Shown here piece by piece: positions 40,283 to 49,780 of a stretch of 64,000 bases of DNA (within the stretch, counting starts at the first letter, position 1; each line of letters begins with the position of its first letter). The stretch is from Candidatus Thalassarchaeaceae archaeon (GTDB lineage Archaea; Thermoplasmatota; Poseidoniia; Poseidoniales; Thalassarchaeaceae). Location: NCBI GenBank assembly GCA_943841885.1, contig CALSZZ010000002.1:154262-218261 (forward strand). The letters run 5' to 3'. Position numbers and translations under genes: made by a program. The notes under the pieces were generated by a model. That model was given only the letters and a program-made list of their open reading frames with translations, was not told the origin of the DNA and did no database searches.

Positions 40283-41098
40283 TTATTCTTCTTCATCATT
40301 TAGAGAAATTTTGGCACCAATGATGAGGAATGCAGTATGTCCCATGGGTGTATTGCCAGGTCTAACTCCGCCTTTACTAGCTTTTACCCATTTTCTCTCG
40401 ATCATCTCACCTGCCCATTCGATAACAATGCCACACCTTTCCATTGCCTCCCATGATTTTTCGAGTTGTATTGTAGTTGGACAATAGCAGGCCAATTTTC
40501 CACCAGGTCTTAGAAATACCTCAATAATTGGTACAATTTCCCATGGTTCTGCAATATCTATTATCACAGCATCTAATTTATCACAAATATTCTGAATGGC
40601 ATGGCCCGAGTCTCTAAAATCTGCTTCTAGAAGATGCCAATCAGGAAACTCAGGTAGTATTTGTTCCAAACGTTCCATATTTATTCTACCTACAACTGCA
40701 TGTTCTGGCCTTGATTCAACAGAAATCAAAGTCCCCTTTGCGCCCATAACACTTGCTAAATGCATTGCTAGGCCTGCAGACCCATGCCCTCCTTCCAAAA
40801 CTCTTGATCCATTGCCTATTCCCATCCAAGATATCAAAAAACCTGAGTCTTTTATACCAATTACCTGCGCTCTTCTAGCCATATTTCTTCTAGCCTCTGC
40901 AAGTGTTGGTTTTACTATGGTTAGAGATTTCTGGCCCACTTTTATTCTATCTCCTATTGAATATCCATCAAGTAGTTGCATGACATCAAATCTCCCTAAT
41001 CCCTTTATTTTTACTTCACCTGGAGTTTTTTGAAGTAAATATGCCCTTCCATCATCTTCTCTAAGTGCAACCCATTCTCCCGAGTCTACCGTTCCCAT
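40283..41098 (-). CDS. trmI: tRNA (adenine-N1)-methyltransferase (TrmI family)
   Basis: RRAQVIGIKDSGFLISWMGIGNGSRVLEGGHGSAGLAMHLA with SAM motif; DAVIIDIAEPW. Confidence 0.88.
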   Translation of the reverse strand: MGTVDSGEWVALREDDGRAYLLQKTPGEVKIKGLGRFDVMQLLDGYSIGDRIKVGQKSLTIVKPTLAEARRNMARRAQVIGIKDSGFLISWMGIGNGSRVLEGGHGSAGLAMHLASVMGAKGTLISVESRPEHAVVGRINMERLEQILPEFPDWHLLEADFRDSGHAIQNICDKLDAVIIDIAEPWEIVPIIEVFLRPGGKLACYCPTTIQLEKSWEAMERCGIVIEWAGEMIERKWVKASKGGVRPGNTPMGHTAFLIIGAKISLNDEEE

Positions 41099-41208
41099 GA
41101 TCTTCCGGGTTGTTTTTATGTTTCAATACCTTCTATTATTTTCAAATCAAGTTATTAATTGGAATAACTTCCTATATTGTTAAATCATGAAGCCATCTCG
41201 TCTTTATT

Positions 41209-44200
41209 GTGGTTTCCATTATTAATCATGTTTCTTTCTCAGGAATATTTATGATTTGTATGATATTTACTATGTCTACTTCTGGTATATTATTATCTGA
41301 AAAAACAGTAAAAATTGGTGATGAATTAACACAATTAGAAACGCAATTATTTGCCACCAGTCCCGGTCACAGTGTATTCGGTGAATATGTTGGTGCAGAA
41401 TGGTGTGGCCCCTGCATGAGTAGCGCATCACCTTCTTTGAGTAATCTTAAGTCTTCAAATTCTGAGGATTTCACCTTTGTTTCATTTTTTGAAGCCAATG
41501 GTAATTATCCAGATGTAACTCCACTAAATCGAATTAGTCATGTAACAGGAACTGCTTCCGGAATACCAGTCTTTTCCTTTGCGGACCGACAAAGTGGATC
41601 TTGTTTCAAAGTAGGTGCCGCTGGAGTAAATTATTATGATTCCGACTATTCTAATGGAGGTTGTATGGGTTCCGATTCTAATGATTTCAGCATGGAAATA
41701 CATACTAGTCTAAATCAGACAACTAATATGGTACTTACTTCATTAGATGTTAATTACATGGGGTCTTCTTCATCAGTAACTGTTTACGTATATGGTGCAA
41801 TTACTGAAAAAATAGGTGCAGATGCATACGATAATGGTAATATGCCACATCACAATTTTAGACAATGGCTTTTGAATCAAGATGAAGATGGTTTCACACA
41901 ACTTACAGTATCCCCGAATAACGTTCAAACTTTAACTTGGGAGACGCCACTAAGCGCTGTCAGGGCTTCATCAGGAAACTCTCAATGGGAAAATTTTTGG
42001 CCAGTTTTTGCCCTTATGGACGGCCCTCATGATACATATAATTCAGTAATTACTGCAGTAGATTTAGATATGATTCCATTGATAGATATTGGTATTTCCG
42101 ATGCCTCTGTATTGAATGAAGATGGAGGAATAGGTTTCATGACAGGTGACTTACTTGACATAAATGTCGAAATAATTAACAATGGTGCCGATTCATACTC
42201 TGATGGAGGGTATATCTCAGTTTACTTACTTGAAGGCTCAGAAGAAATATTTATTGATAGTATTGAAATAGAATCATTAGGAATCTCCGATACACAAGAT
42301 TTTAACACACAATTTGATACATCTGAAATTTCACTTAATCCTTCAGATTCATCTTCTTTCAGAATAATTTTAACTGATTTAGAGGGAGATAGAGTTTCTC
42401 ATAACAACTATCTGGATGCTTTTGCTTTTCATGATTTACCTCCTGTACCAACAAGGCCCGTATCTATAGATAAAACCGTGTTAGAAAGAGGCGAAATAAT
42501 ACAATTTGAATCCTCTGCATTAGCGAATGATATGGTTGATGATATGTCCACAATGTACCCATATCTAGAGTATTCTAAATCTTCTGATATGAACTGGCAA
42601 AACGCTTGGATTACAGATGTACAAACTGTCGGGGGCGGGCAAAGTACCGTATTTGTTCACACCTTGCATACGGATATTTATGCAGATATCGGTAGCTATA
42701 ATATTAGAATAATGTGGACAGACTCTTCTGGTCAACAAAGTGATTGGTTAGTAGTTGAAGAGATGTTTGAGTTGCATAATTCACTACCAAGAGTACTTGA
42801 TACCGATGATCCCGATTACAGAGGTATGCCCGTGGTTAAAGTAGAAATGATGGAACTAGTGTCATTGAATGATTGGCCTCTTGTTGCTGATTCTGAATCT
42901 AATCTATCTGATTTATCAATAGAAAGTACCGATTCAGAATTCTATGGTTGGGATCCAGCATCACTAGAAATATCTGTAAAGTTTGATAGAGTAGTTTGGG
43001 ATAACGGCAACCCTATTCCTCAGGGCATATATGTTTCAATTTCAGATGGAGAAGACACCAATACTGGTATGTTGATGTTCAATGTCGTTGAGAATGGTGC
43101 CCCACGTTGGTCTCCAATATCATCTCAGTCAATAAATGAAGGAGGCTCTATGAGTATGGGCTTATCTGGGTACTTATCAGATACTGATTCAAATGGTACC
43201 TTTGTCTCACCATCCAATCTAATTATTTCTATTTTATCCAATTCTAATGAGGAGTTAGTGGACGCCTCAGTTACAGGGCAGTCAATTACTATTTCAACTC
43301 GCGATTATGACTCTTTTGGCGTCGCTGAAATAATCATTCGAGCATCCGATGGTAGCCAATTTTCTGATACTAGCATCTCTTTTCACGTTCTAAATCTAAA
43401 TGATCCGCCAACTGTAGACGTCTCGCAATTTAGTCATAGTGAAATTAAATTAAACGAATTAACAGTATTTGACATTTCTGAATTTTTATTAGATGTCGAT
43501 GATCCAACTGAAGAAATTTGGACTTCTGTTAGTAGCAATCCTGTAGGTGCTGTAACACTCGATCCAATATCTCATCATTTATCTATTTTTTATGAGGAAC
43601 CGGGGACTAAAACTATCACTATATCCGTAACAGACAGACATGGAGCATCAACTTCTAATTCATTTTATATTTCTGTAATGTCAAACAAAATCCTTACCTG
43701 GGATGATGATTATAATGAAGGTGATTTATCGGTTTCATTTGATTCAATTGGTTATGGTTCAGAACCTGTATTTGAAGTCAAAAATATTGGAGATATACAA
43801 CTTTCCGCAATCAAGATTACTTGGAACATATGCAATGGAGTTACAGGGATATGTCATTCTTATGGTACAGTAAATTATTTGGGCCCTTTTTCCGTTATTC
43901 CTCAAAGTGGAAGTGGTTTGGTAAATGGCGATTATATAACTTTGGATGTTGATGCTGTAGATTCAGAAGGATGGGTCAGAGAAACCTCAGAGAAAGCTAA
44001 ATTTTATGCAAAGGAAGACTCAAATTACTCCTCGGAAATTATTGACTCCGATGGAGATGGAGTGAGTGACGATTTAGATGCATTTCCATATGACTCTTCT
44101 GAAACAGAAGATATGGACGGTAATGGGATTGGTGATAATGCACAATATGAGGCAGGTCAATCTATTCTCCCTGGTTTCTCAGTATTTTTGGGAGTACTAT

Positions 44201-44247
44201 CATTGTTAGCAGCAGCATCTTTATTTCCTAAAAGAAAAATAAAATAA
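41209..44247 (+). CDS. large surface protein: N-terminal thioredoxin-like CGPC domain, Ig/cadherin-like repeats, Ca-binding repeat, PGF-CTERM-like C-terminal anchor
   Basis: Signal peptide-like N-terminus; FGEYVGAEWCGPCMSSASP; DSDGDGVSDDLDAFPYDSSETEDMDGNGIGDNAQ; C-term PGFSVFLGVLSLLAAASLFPKRKIK. Confidence 0.75.
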   Translation: MVSIINHVSFSGIFMICMIFTMSTSGILLSEKTVKIGDELTQLETQLFATSPGHSVFGEYVGAEWCGPCMSSASPSLSNLKSSNSEDFTFVSFFEANGNYPDVTPLNRISHVTGTASGIPVFSFADRQSGSCFKVGAAGVNYYDSDYSNGGCMGSDSNDFSMEIHTSLNQTTNMVLTSLDVNYMGSSSSVTVYVYGAITEKIGADAYDNGNMPHHNFRQWLLNQDEDGFTQLTVSPNNVQTLTWETPLSAVRASSGNSQWENFWPVFALMDGPHDTYNSVITAVDLDMIPLIDIGISDASVLNEDGGIGFMTGDLLDINVEIINNGADSYSDGGYISVYLLEGSEEIFIDSIEIESLGISDTQDFNTQFDTSEISLNPSDSSSFRIILTDLEGDRVSHNNYLDAFAFHDLPPVPTRPVSIDKTVLERGEIIQFESSALANDMVDDMSTMYPYLEYSKSSDMNWQNAWITDVQTVGGGQSTVFVHTLHTDIYADIGSYNIRIMWTDSSGQQSDWLVVEEMFELHNSLPRVLDTDDPDYRGMPVVKVEMMELVSLNDWPLVADSESNLSDLSIESTDSEFYGWDPASLEISVKFDRVVWDNGNPIPQGIYVSISDGEDTNTGMLMFNVVENGAPRWSPISSQSINEGGSMSMGLSGYLSDTDSNGTFVSPSNLIISILSNSNEELVDASVTGQSITISTRDYDSFGVAEIIIRASDGSQFSDTSISFHVLNLNDPPTVDVSQFSHSEIKLNELTVFDISEFLLDVDDPTEEIWTSVSSNPVGAVTLDPISHHLSIFYEEPGTKTITISVTDRHGASTSNSFYISVMSNKILTWDDDYNEGDLSVSFDSIGYGSEPVFEVKNIGDIQLSAIKITWNICNGVTGICHSYGTVNYLGPFSVIPQSGSGLVNGDYITLDVDAVDSEGWVRETSEKAKFYAKEDSNYSSEIIDSDGDGVSDDLDAFPYDSSETEDMDGNGIGDNAQYEAGQSILPGFSVFLGVLSLLAAASLFPKRKIK

Positions 44248-44365
44248 CTTAGTAAATATAATAATATTTTATTATTTTTTCATAAAATTCAATTTTCTAG
44301 ATGCCTACTCTAGTGACACACCTTCAAGAAGGTCATATGTCTAGGGGTTATCACGAGGGTTCGTT

Positions 44366-46417
44366 GTGAGTGTTGAAGAGTCACAAGAAAATGAGGTAGA
44401 TATCCCAGAAGACCCGCTTGATTCATGGTCAGAGGGGGCCGCTTTTGGTGTTTCTGAAGATAAAGATGAGATATGCGAAATTCCTGTAGAAGAATGGATT
44501 CAAGATGTTAAGATGGAATCTACTGCTGACGTTCCTATTCCAACCAAGCTGGTTGATAGAGTGATAGGACAAGAAGCAGCATCTATTGTAATCCGTAAAG
44601 CGGCAGAGCAAAGAAGACATGTCATAATGGTGGGTGAACCAGGGACTGGAAAGTCTATGTTAGCCAGATCAATGACAGAATTTCTTCCCAAAGAACACTT
44701 AGAAGACATTTTAGTATACAGGAACGTAGATGATGAAAATGAACCTAGAGTTCGTACAGTTCCTGCTGGCAGAGGATCTAGAATACTATCCGAAAGAAAA
44801 GCTCAAGTTAGGATTCAAAAAGAAAAAACTAATCGAACTCTATTATTCATCGCTCTTGTAGTTGGTTCAGCCTTACTCTTAGCCACAATAAGTTCAGGAG
44901 ATATCCTGACCTTCATTTTTGGATCATTCTTACTAATATTTGGCTACTTCTTTTTGAGAACAAGACTAACCGCAGGAGAGGAGGCAAATATGCCTAAACT
45001 TCTTATTAAACATGATTTGAGTGATGAACCACCTTTCATAGACGCTACTGGGACACTCGCAGGCGCTCTGTTAGGGGATGTCCGCCACGATCCATTCCAA
45101 TCAGGGGCCGATTTAGCAACTCCAGCTCATGAAAGGGTAGAACCAGGAGCAGTGCATAGAGCTAACAAGGGAGTATTGTATATAGATGAAATTCGAATGT
45201 TAAGAATGGAAGAACAACAAGCTCTATTAGTTGCAATGCAGGAAAGAAAACTATCGATAAGCGGCCGTTCTGAGAGGTCTTCAGGTGCACTTACAAAATC
45301 CGAACCTGTTCCAAGCGATTTTATACTAATTGCTGCAGGTAATTTAGACGGTATACAGCAAATGCATCCTGCATTAAGGAGTCGAATACGCGGATATGGT
45401 TATGAAGTATATGTGAATACAGATATGAAGGATACTGTAAGAAATAGGAGAAGACTAATTCGTTTTATAGCCCAAGAAATTCATAATGAGCAGTCAAAAT
45501 CTTCTGGTAAATCTATACCACATTTTGATAGAGATTCAACCTCATTAATCTTGAAAGAGGCACAAAGGCGCAGTGGTCGTCGTGGAAAGTTATCTCTTAG
45601 ACTGCGCGAATTAGGAGGTTTAGTGAGGATAGCAGGAGATCTAGCCGCTGAGGAAGGAGCACCACTTACTCGTTCTGAACACGTATTCAGGGCCCGTATG
45701 ATTGCGAAACCATTAGAACAACAAGTTGCAGATAGATACATAGAACGTCAAGCGGACTATTCTATGCTGGTAAATAGTGGAAATCGTATAGGACGAGTAA
45801 ATGGTTTAGCGGTCTTGGGTGCTGATAGTGGATTATCTGATTATTCTGGGATTGTTTTGCCTGTAGAAGCAATGGTTACTCCATCTCAAGGACGTTCTGG
45901 TCATGTTATTGCAACAGGTGGGCTATCCGATTTAGCAAAAGAAAGTGTGGTAAATATAAGTGCAGTAGTCAAAAAATTAACTGGCAAAGATATCAAAGAT
46001 TTTGATATCCATGTTCAATTTCCAGGTACTCATAATGTAGATGGCGATAGCGCATCAATAACCATGGCAACAGCAATTATTAGTGCATTCGAAGGAATAC
46101 CAATAGATCAAAATCTTGCAATGACAGGCTCTCTTTCTGTTCGCGGAGAAGTATTGCCTATTGGAGGGGTCACCGCAAAAATAGAGGCGGCTGCAAAATC
46201 AGGAATCCAAAGAGTAATAATACCTAGATCAAATATGCAAGATGTCTTAATTGATGAAAAGTGGGAAAATATAATCAAAATAATCCCTGTAGATTCTTTA
46301 GATGAAGTTCTAAATCATGCTCTAGTGGGTTCCGAAGAGAAAGTAAGCTTAGTTGAGAGACTTGCCCATGTAGTAGATACTATATCTACAGGTAAAGATG
46401 TTCAACCATCCGCTTAA
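44366..46417 (+). CDS. lonB: membrane-anchored ATP-dependent protease LonB
   Basis: MVGEPGTGKSMLARSM, two TM segments after Walker A, HNVDGDSASITMATAIISAFEGIPIDQNLAMTGSLSVRGEVLPIGGVTAKIEAA. Confidence 0.93.
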   Translation: MSVEESQENEVDIPEDPLDSWSEGAAFGVSEDKDEICEIPVEEWIQDVKMESTADVPIPTKLVDRVIGQEAASIVIRKAAEQRRHVIMVGEPGTGKSMLARSMTEFLPKEHLEDILVYRNVDDENEPRVRTVPAGRGSRILSERKAQVRIQKEKTNRTLLFIALVVGSALLLATISSGDILTFIFGSFLLIFGYFFLRTRLTAGEEANMPKLLIKHDLSDEPPFIDATGTLAGALLGDVRHDPFQSGADLATPAHERVEPGAVHRANKGVLYIDEIRMLRMEEQQALLVAMQERKLSISGRSERSSGALTKSEPVPSDFILIAAGNLDGIQQMHPALRSRIRGYGYEVYVNTDMKDTVRNRRRLIRFIAQEIHNEQSKSSGKSIPHFDRDSTSLILKEAQRRSGRRGKLSLRLRELGGLVRIAGDLAAEEGAPLTRSEHVFRARMIAKPLEQQVADRYIERQADYSMLVNSGNRIGRVNGLAVLGADSGLSDYSGIVLPVEAMVTPSQGRSGHVIATGGLSDLAKESVVNISAVVKKLTGKDIKDFDIHVQFPGTHNVDGDSASITMATAIISAFEGIPIDQNLAMTGSLSVRGEVLPIGGVTAKIEAAAKSGIQRVIIPRSNMQDVLIDEKWENIIKIIPVDSLDEVLNHALVGSEEKVSLVERLAHVVDTISTGKDVQPSA

Positions 46418-46460
46418 TACTTACAACTCTTGATAATAAACACGAACTCCGAGAAGTCAT

Positions 46461-47783
46461 ATGCCTACACAAGGTAGTGGCCGTTCGCCGATGTTAATTC
46501 TCTTTCTTGTAGTATTCATAGATATGATCGGATTTACAATTGTAATTCCTTTCTTGACATACTTCGTACAAGATTTAGCAACTGCAGATGGAATTATGGA
46601 TACGGGGAAAAGAGATTTATGGGTTGGCGTGATAATTTCTGTATATTCTTTTGCACAATTTATATTTACTCCAATTCTTGGTTCATTAAGTGATAGATTA
46701 GGTAGGAGGCCAATATTATTATTTGGTTTAGTTATGAATACTATCTTCTTTACTGTTTTCGGACTTTCAGGAAGTCTAATGATGGCAATTCTGGCTAGAT
46801 TCCTCGCAGGTGCAGGAAATGGAAACATTGCAGTTGCCAGAGCATATATCGGAGATATTAGCGAACCAAGTAAGGTAGCTAGTAGGATGGGGGCAATTGG
46901 GGCGGCGTTTGGTCTTGGTTTCATGATTGGACCATTTATAGGTGGGCTATTATCTAATCCTGCTACTGGAATAGGGGGGCCATTTGATAATGCATTTTGG
47001 ATAAAATATCCCTACTTACTTCCTTGTTTATTGTCTAGTTTACTATCATTAATTTCACTAGTGATTGCTATATTAAAATTACCCGAAAGCTTAGATCTAA
47101 AATTAATTAAGCCAAAACATGACGGAATCTTTGTAGGTCTCTTTGGTGTTTTTAAGGATATAAATAAAGTTATTAAATTACCAGTAATATCTACTTTAAT
47201 CATTACAAATTTCTTGTTTATAATGGGATTCAGTATGATACATGGAATATTTATCTTATTTACTGCCATGAGTCCTGAAGATGGAGGATTAGGTTTCGAT
47301 GCAATGGAGAATGGTTGGGTATTCGCATTCATTGGGTTACTTGGTGTAATAGTTCAAGGTGGATTAATTGGAAAAATTACAAAGATATTTGATTTAAGAA
47401 AACTTATGATTTTTGGTACAGTAATCTGTGGACTTGGAATTGCTAGTATACCGTATGTGCCAAGTCAAATGAGTTGGATTATTTTCATATCTTCATCATT
47501 AATTGCCGTTGGAAATGGTATATTTTCACCCACACAATCCTCTCTACTAACTTTCGAGTCATCTGATAGAGGCTATGAACTAGGTATGATAATGGGAGCA
47601 CAAGAAGGGTATGGGGCTTTGGCTAGAATATTTGGGCCTTTACTGGCTGCATATCTATGGTCATTGACTGTAGAAGGGAGTGGATTATGGACATATCATA
47701 CTTCTTTTAGAGTTGCAGGTTTTATTTTCATAATAGCCGCAATATTGCAATTTAAACTATTGAAAAACTCAAAATATCAATAA
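46461..47783 (+). CDS. MFS transporter (TetA/drug-efflux-like)
   Basis: IDMIGFTIVIPFL, LGSLSDRLGRRPILLFGL, RFLAGAGNGNIAVARAYIGDIS. Confidence 0.88.
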   Translation: MPTQGSGRSPMLILFLVVFIDMIGFTIVIPFLTYFVQDLATADGIMDTGKRDLWVGVIISVYSFAQFIFTPILGSLSDRLGRRPILLFGLVMNTIFFTVFGLSGSLMMAILARFLAGAGNGNIAVARAYIGDISEPSKVASRMGAIGAAFGLGFMIGPFIGGLLSNPATGIGGPFDNAFWIKYPYLLPCLLSSLLSLISLVIAILKLPESLDLKLIKPKHDGIFVGLFGVFKDINKVIKLPVISTLIITNFLFIMGFSMIHGIFILFTAMSPEDGGLGFDAMENGWVFAFIGLLGVIVQGGLIGKITKIFDLRKLMIFGTVICGLGIASIPYVPSQMSWIIFISSSLIAVGNGIFSPTQSSLLTFESSDRGYELGMIMGAQEGYGALARIFGPLLAAYLWSLTVEGSGLWTYHTSFRVAGFIFIIAAILQFKLLKNSKYQ

Positions 47784-47807
47784 GCGTTATCTTAGAGCAT
47801 TATAGAT

Positions 47808-48596
47808 ATGGGGATACCAGCCGTCATTGCTCATGGAGGGGCCGGACCAGGTCCAGAAAGAGAAGAAAACGTGAAAATTGCTGTTAGAGTGGCTTCAAAA
47901 ATATTGGAATCAGGAGGTTCAGCGATAGATGCAGCAATTGAGGCTTGCGTAGTTCTTGAAGATGATCCTGCGTTCAATGCAGGCACAGGCAGTGTATGCA
48001 GAACTGATGGGTCGGTTCTTGTTGACGCTTCAATACAAACATGTGATGGAAGACTTGGTTTTGTAATTGCCATGTCAAATACTCCCAACCCAATCCGAGT
48101 AGCAGCTGCACTATTGCATGAAGAAATTAATGGATTAGCAGGTAAAGGTGCCAGAGAATGGGCTGATAAAAGAGGCTTTAGAAATTCAAAAGTAGAGGGC
48201 CGAACTCCTCTAGAGGGCATCGGCGATACAGTCGGGGTGATAACTAGGGATAAAAATGGTTTTTTCGCATGCGCTACGAGTACAGGCGGTTGTTCCTTTA
48301 GGCCTCCAGGGAGGGTCGGTGATGTCCCACTTCCAGGCTCAGGTTTTTGGACAGAAAAAGGAATAGCAGTAGCCGCAACTGGAAATGGTGAAGTGATTAC
48401 CAAGAACTTACTTAGTTATAGAATTCTTAATAAATTTTGTAATTCATCAGATAGCCTCGAGGACTCAATTTCATGGGGATTGAATGAATTTATTGATGAA
48501 TCAATTTCTGTTGGATTAATATCTTTAAGTGATACCGGTAAAGGTGTTGGTTTAGCTAATACAGACATGCCATGGTCTACTTGGATTGGTAATTAA
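47808..48596 (+). CDS. isoaspartyl peptidase / Ntn-type L-asparaginase
   Basis: PAVIAHGGAG, FNAGTGSV, nucleophile context GIGDTVGVITRDKNG, ATSTGG. Confidence 0.88.
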   Translation: MGIPAVIAHGGAGPGPEREENVKIAVRVASKILESGGSAIDAAIEACVVLEDDPAFNAGTGSVCRTDGSVLVDASIQTCDGRLGFVIAMSNTPNPIRVAAALLHEEINGLAGKGAREWADKRGFRNSKVEGRTPLEGIGDTVGVITRDKNGFFACATSTGGCSFRPPGRVGDVPLPGSGFWTEKGIAVAATGNGEVITKNLLSYRILNKFCNSSDSLEDSISWGLNEFIDESISVGLISLSDTGKGVGLANTDMPWSTWIGN

Positions 48597-48660
48597 TGGT
48601 GAAATGAATTAGGGATGCTCTTAAGGATGAATCTATGTTCGGACGTTTAGAGATGATGTC

Positions 48661-48930
48661 ATGTCAGAACTTGAAAAACGTATCCAACAAATCGCACAGG
48701 TCTTGGGTCAATTAGATGATACTCAAGTTCCTAGAAATATTCGTTCATCTGCCAAAGATGCTATAGACAAGTGGTTGATGAATAAAAATAAAGATATGGA
48801 TATAAGACTGGGAATGACTGCTTCAACATTGGATGATATCTTTAATGATCCAAATTTACCAAGTCACTATGGCCCTTTATGCTTGCAAATTCAAACAGCT
48901 TTAGAATCCCTCCTCAATGAGGTTAGATAA
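48661..48930 (+). CDS. UPF0147 family protein
   Basis: IAQVLGQLDDTQVPRNIRSSAKDAIDKW; archaeal small conserved protein. Confidence 0.85.
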   Translation: MSELEKRIQQIAQVLGQLDDTQVPRNIRSSAKDAIDKWLMNKNKDMDIRLGMTASTLDDIFNDPNLPSHYGPLCLQIQTALESLLNEVR

Positions 48931-48941
48931 TTTTTTTTTTT
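48931..48941 (+). terminator. candidate archaeal oligo-T terminator
   Basis: 11-nt T tract directly after the UPF0147 stop codon, between convergent genes. Confidence 0.5.
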
Positions 48942-48955
48942 GAAGTATTTCAAAT

Positions 48956-49573
48956 TTAGAATAAGTACGGCCATATAATAAAACCAGAAACAACAAACAT
49001 TATAGCGGCTATTGTTAAATCAATTATCTGCCAAGATTTTGGATTATTTAGAATGGGAGACATGAATTTAGCACCATATCCTAGAGAAAAGAAGAACAAA
49101 AAAGATGCTGAAGCAGCACCAATACCAAATGCAAGTCTTTCATCTCCAAAATATCTACTTGAAGTTCCTCCAATTAGTAGTAATGTATCTATGTAAACAT
49201 GAGGATTCAAGAATGTAAATGCTAAACAAGATAATATCGTTGCACCCAAATCCTTTGTCAAATCCCCTTCAATATTTATCCCTGTAGGATTCAATGATGA
49301 TTTAATTCTAAGAATGCCATAAGAAGTAAGGAAAATAGTTGCCATTATCGACATCCACATAGCGATTTCATCTATGGATGAAAGAAATACTCCCAGCCCT
49401 AAAACTCCTATTGCTATCAGAAAGGCATCAGAAATCGAACAAATAAGGCAAGATATGAACACATGTTTTTTCATCAATCCTTGCCGAAGCACAAAAACAT
49501 TTTGAGGTCCAAGAGCAAATATCAGAGAGATACTTATTAGAAATCCTTCGAGCCAAATAGACTCTAATGACAA
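48956..49573 (-). CDS. LysE/ArgO family amino-acid exporter
   Basis: FALGPQNVFVLRQGL, FLNPHVYIDTLLLIG. Confidence 0.88.
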   Translation of the reverse strand: MSLESIWLEGFLISISLIFALGPQNVFVLRQGLMKKHVFISCLICSISDAFLIAIGVLGLGVFLSSIDEIAMWMSIMATIFLTSYGILRIKSSLNPTGINIEGDLTKDLGATILSCLAFTFLNPHVYIDTLLLIGGTSSRYFGDERLAFGIGAASASFLFFFSLGYGAKFMSPILNNPKSWQIIDLTIAAIMFVVSGFIIWPYLF

Positions 49574-49729
49574 TCAAGTCGCCCTTCTTTCTGTTGCCTT
49601 GGACCTTAGTTTAGTATAGCCGCATTTGCGACATGATCGGGGCTTTGAACCTCTATGGGTCGCTGAACAATTCATACATATCCATTTCTTTAGAAGTCTA
49701 GCTTCTGCAACAGGATGCCTCGTAGCCAT
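49574..49729 (-). CDS. rpl40e: 50S ribosomal protein L40e
   Basis: Reverse complement from ATG at 49729: MATRHPVAEARLLKKWICMNCSATHRGSKPRSCRKCGYTKLRSKATERRAT; CxxC...CxxC zinc motif. Too short for the ORF track. Confidence 0.93.
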   Translation of the reverse strand: MATRHPVAEARLLKKWICMNCSATHRGSKPRSCRKCGYTKLRSKATERRAT

Positions 49730-49780
49730 ATATTACACCGGACTAACAATCATTCATAATCGCTTCCCCACAATATTCGT

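Noticed and set aside
46457-46924. 155 aa minus-strand ORF
   Set aside because: Antisense to the MFS transporter N-terminus; no family signature.
47831-48403. 190 aa minus-strand ORF
   Set aside because: Antisense to the well-supported isoaspartyl peptidase/asparaginase; composition typical of a reverse-frame shadow.
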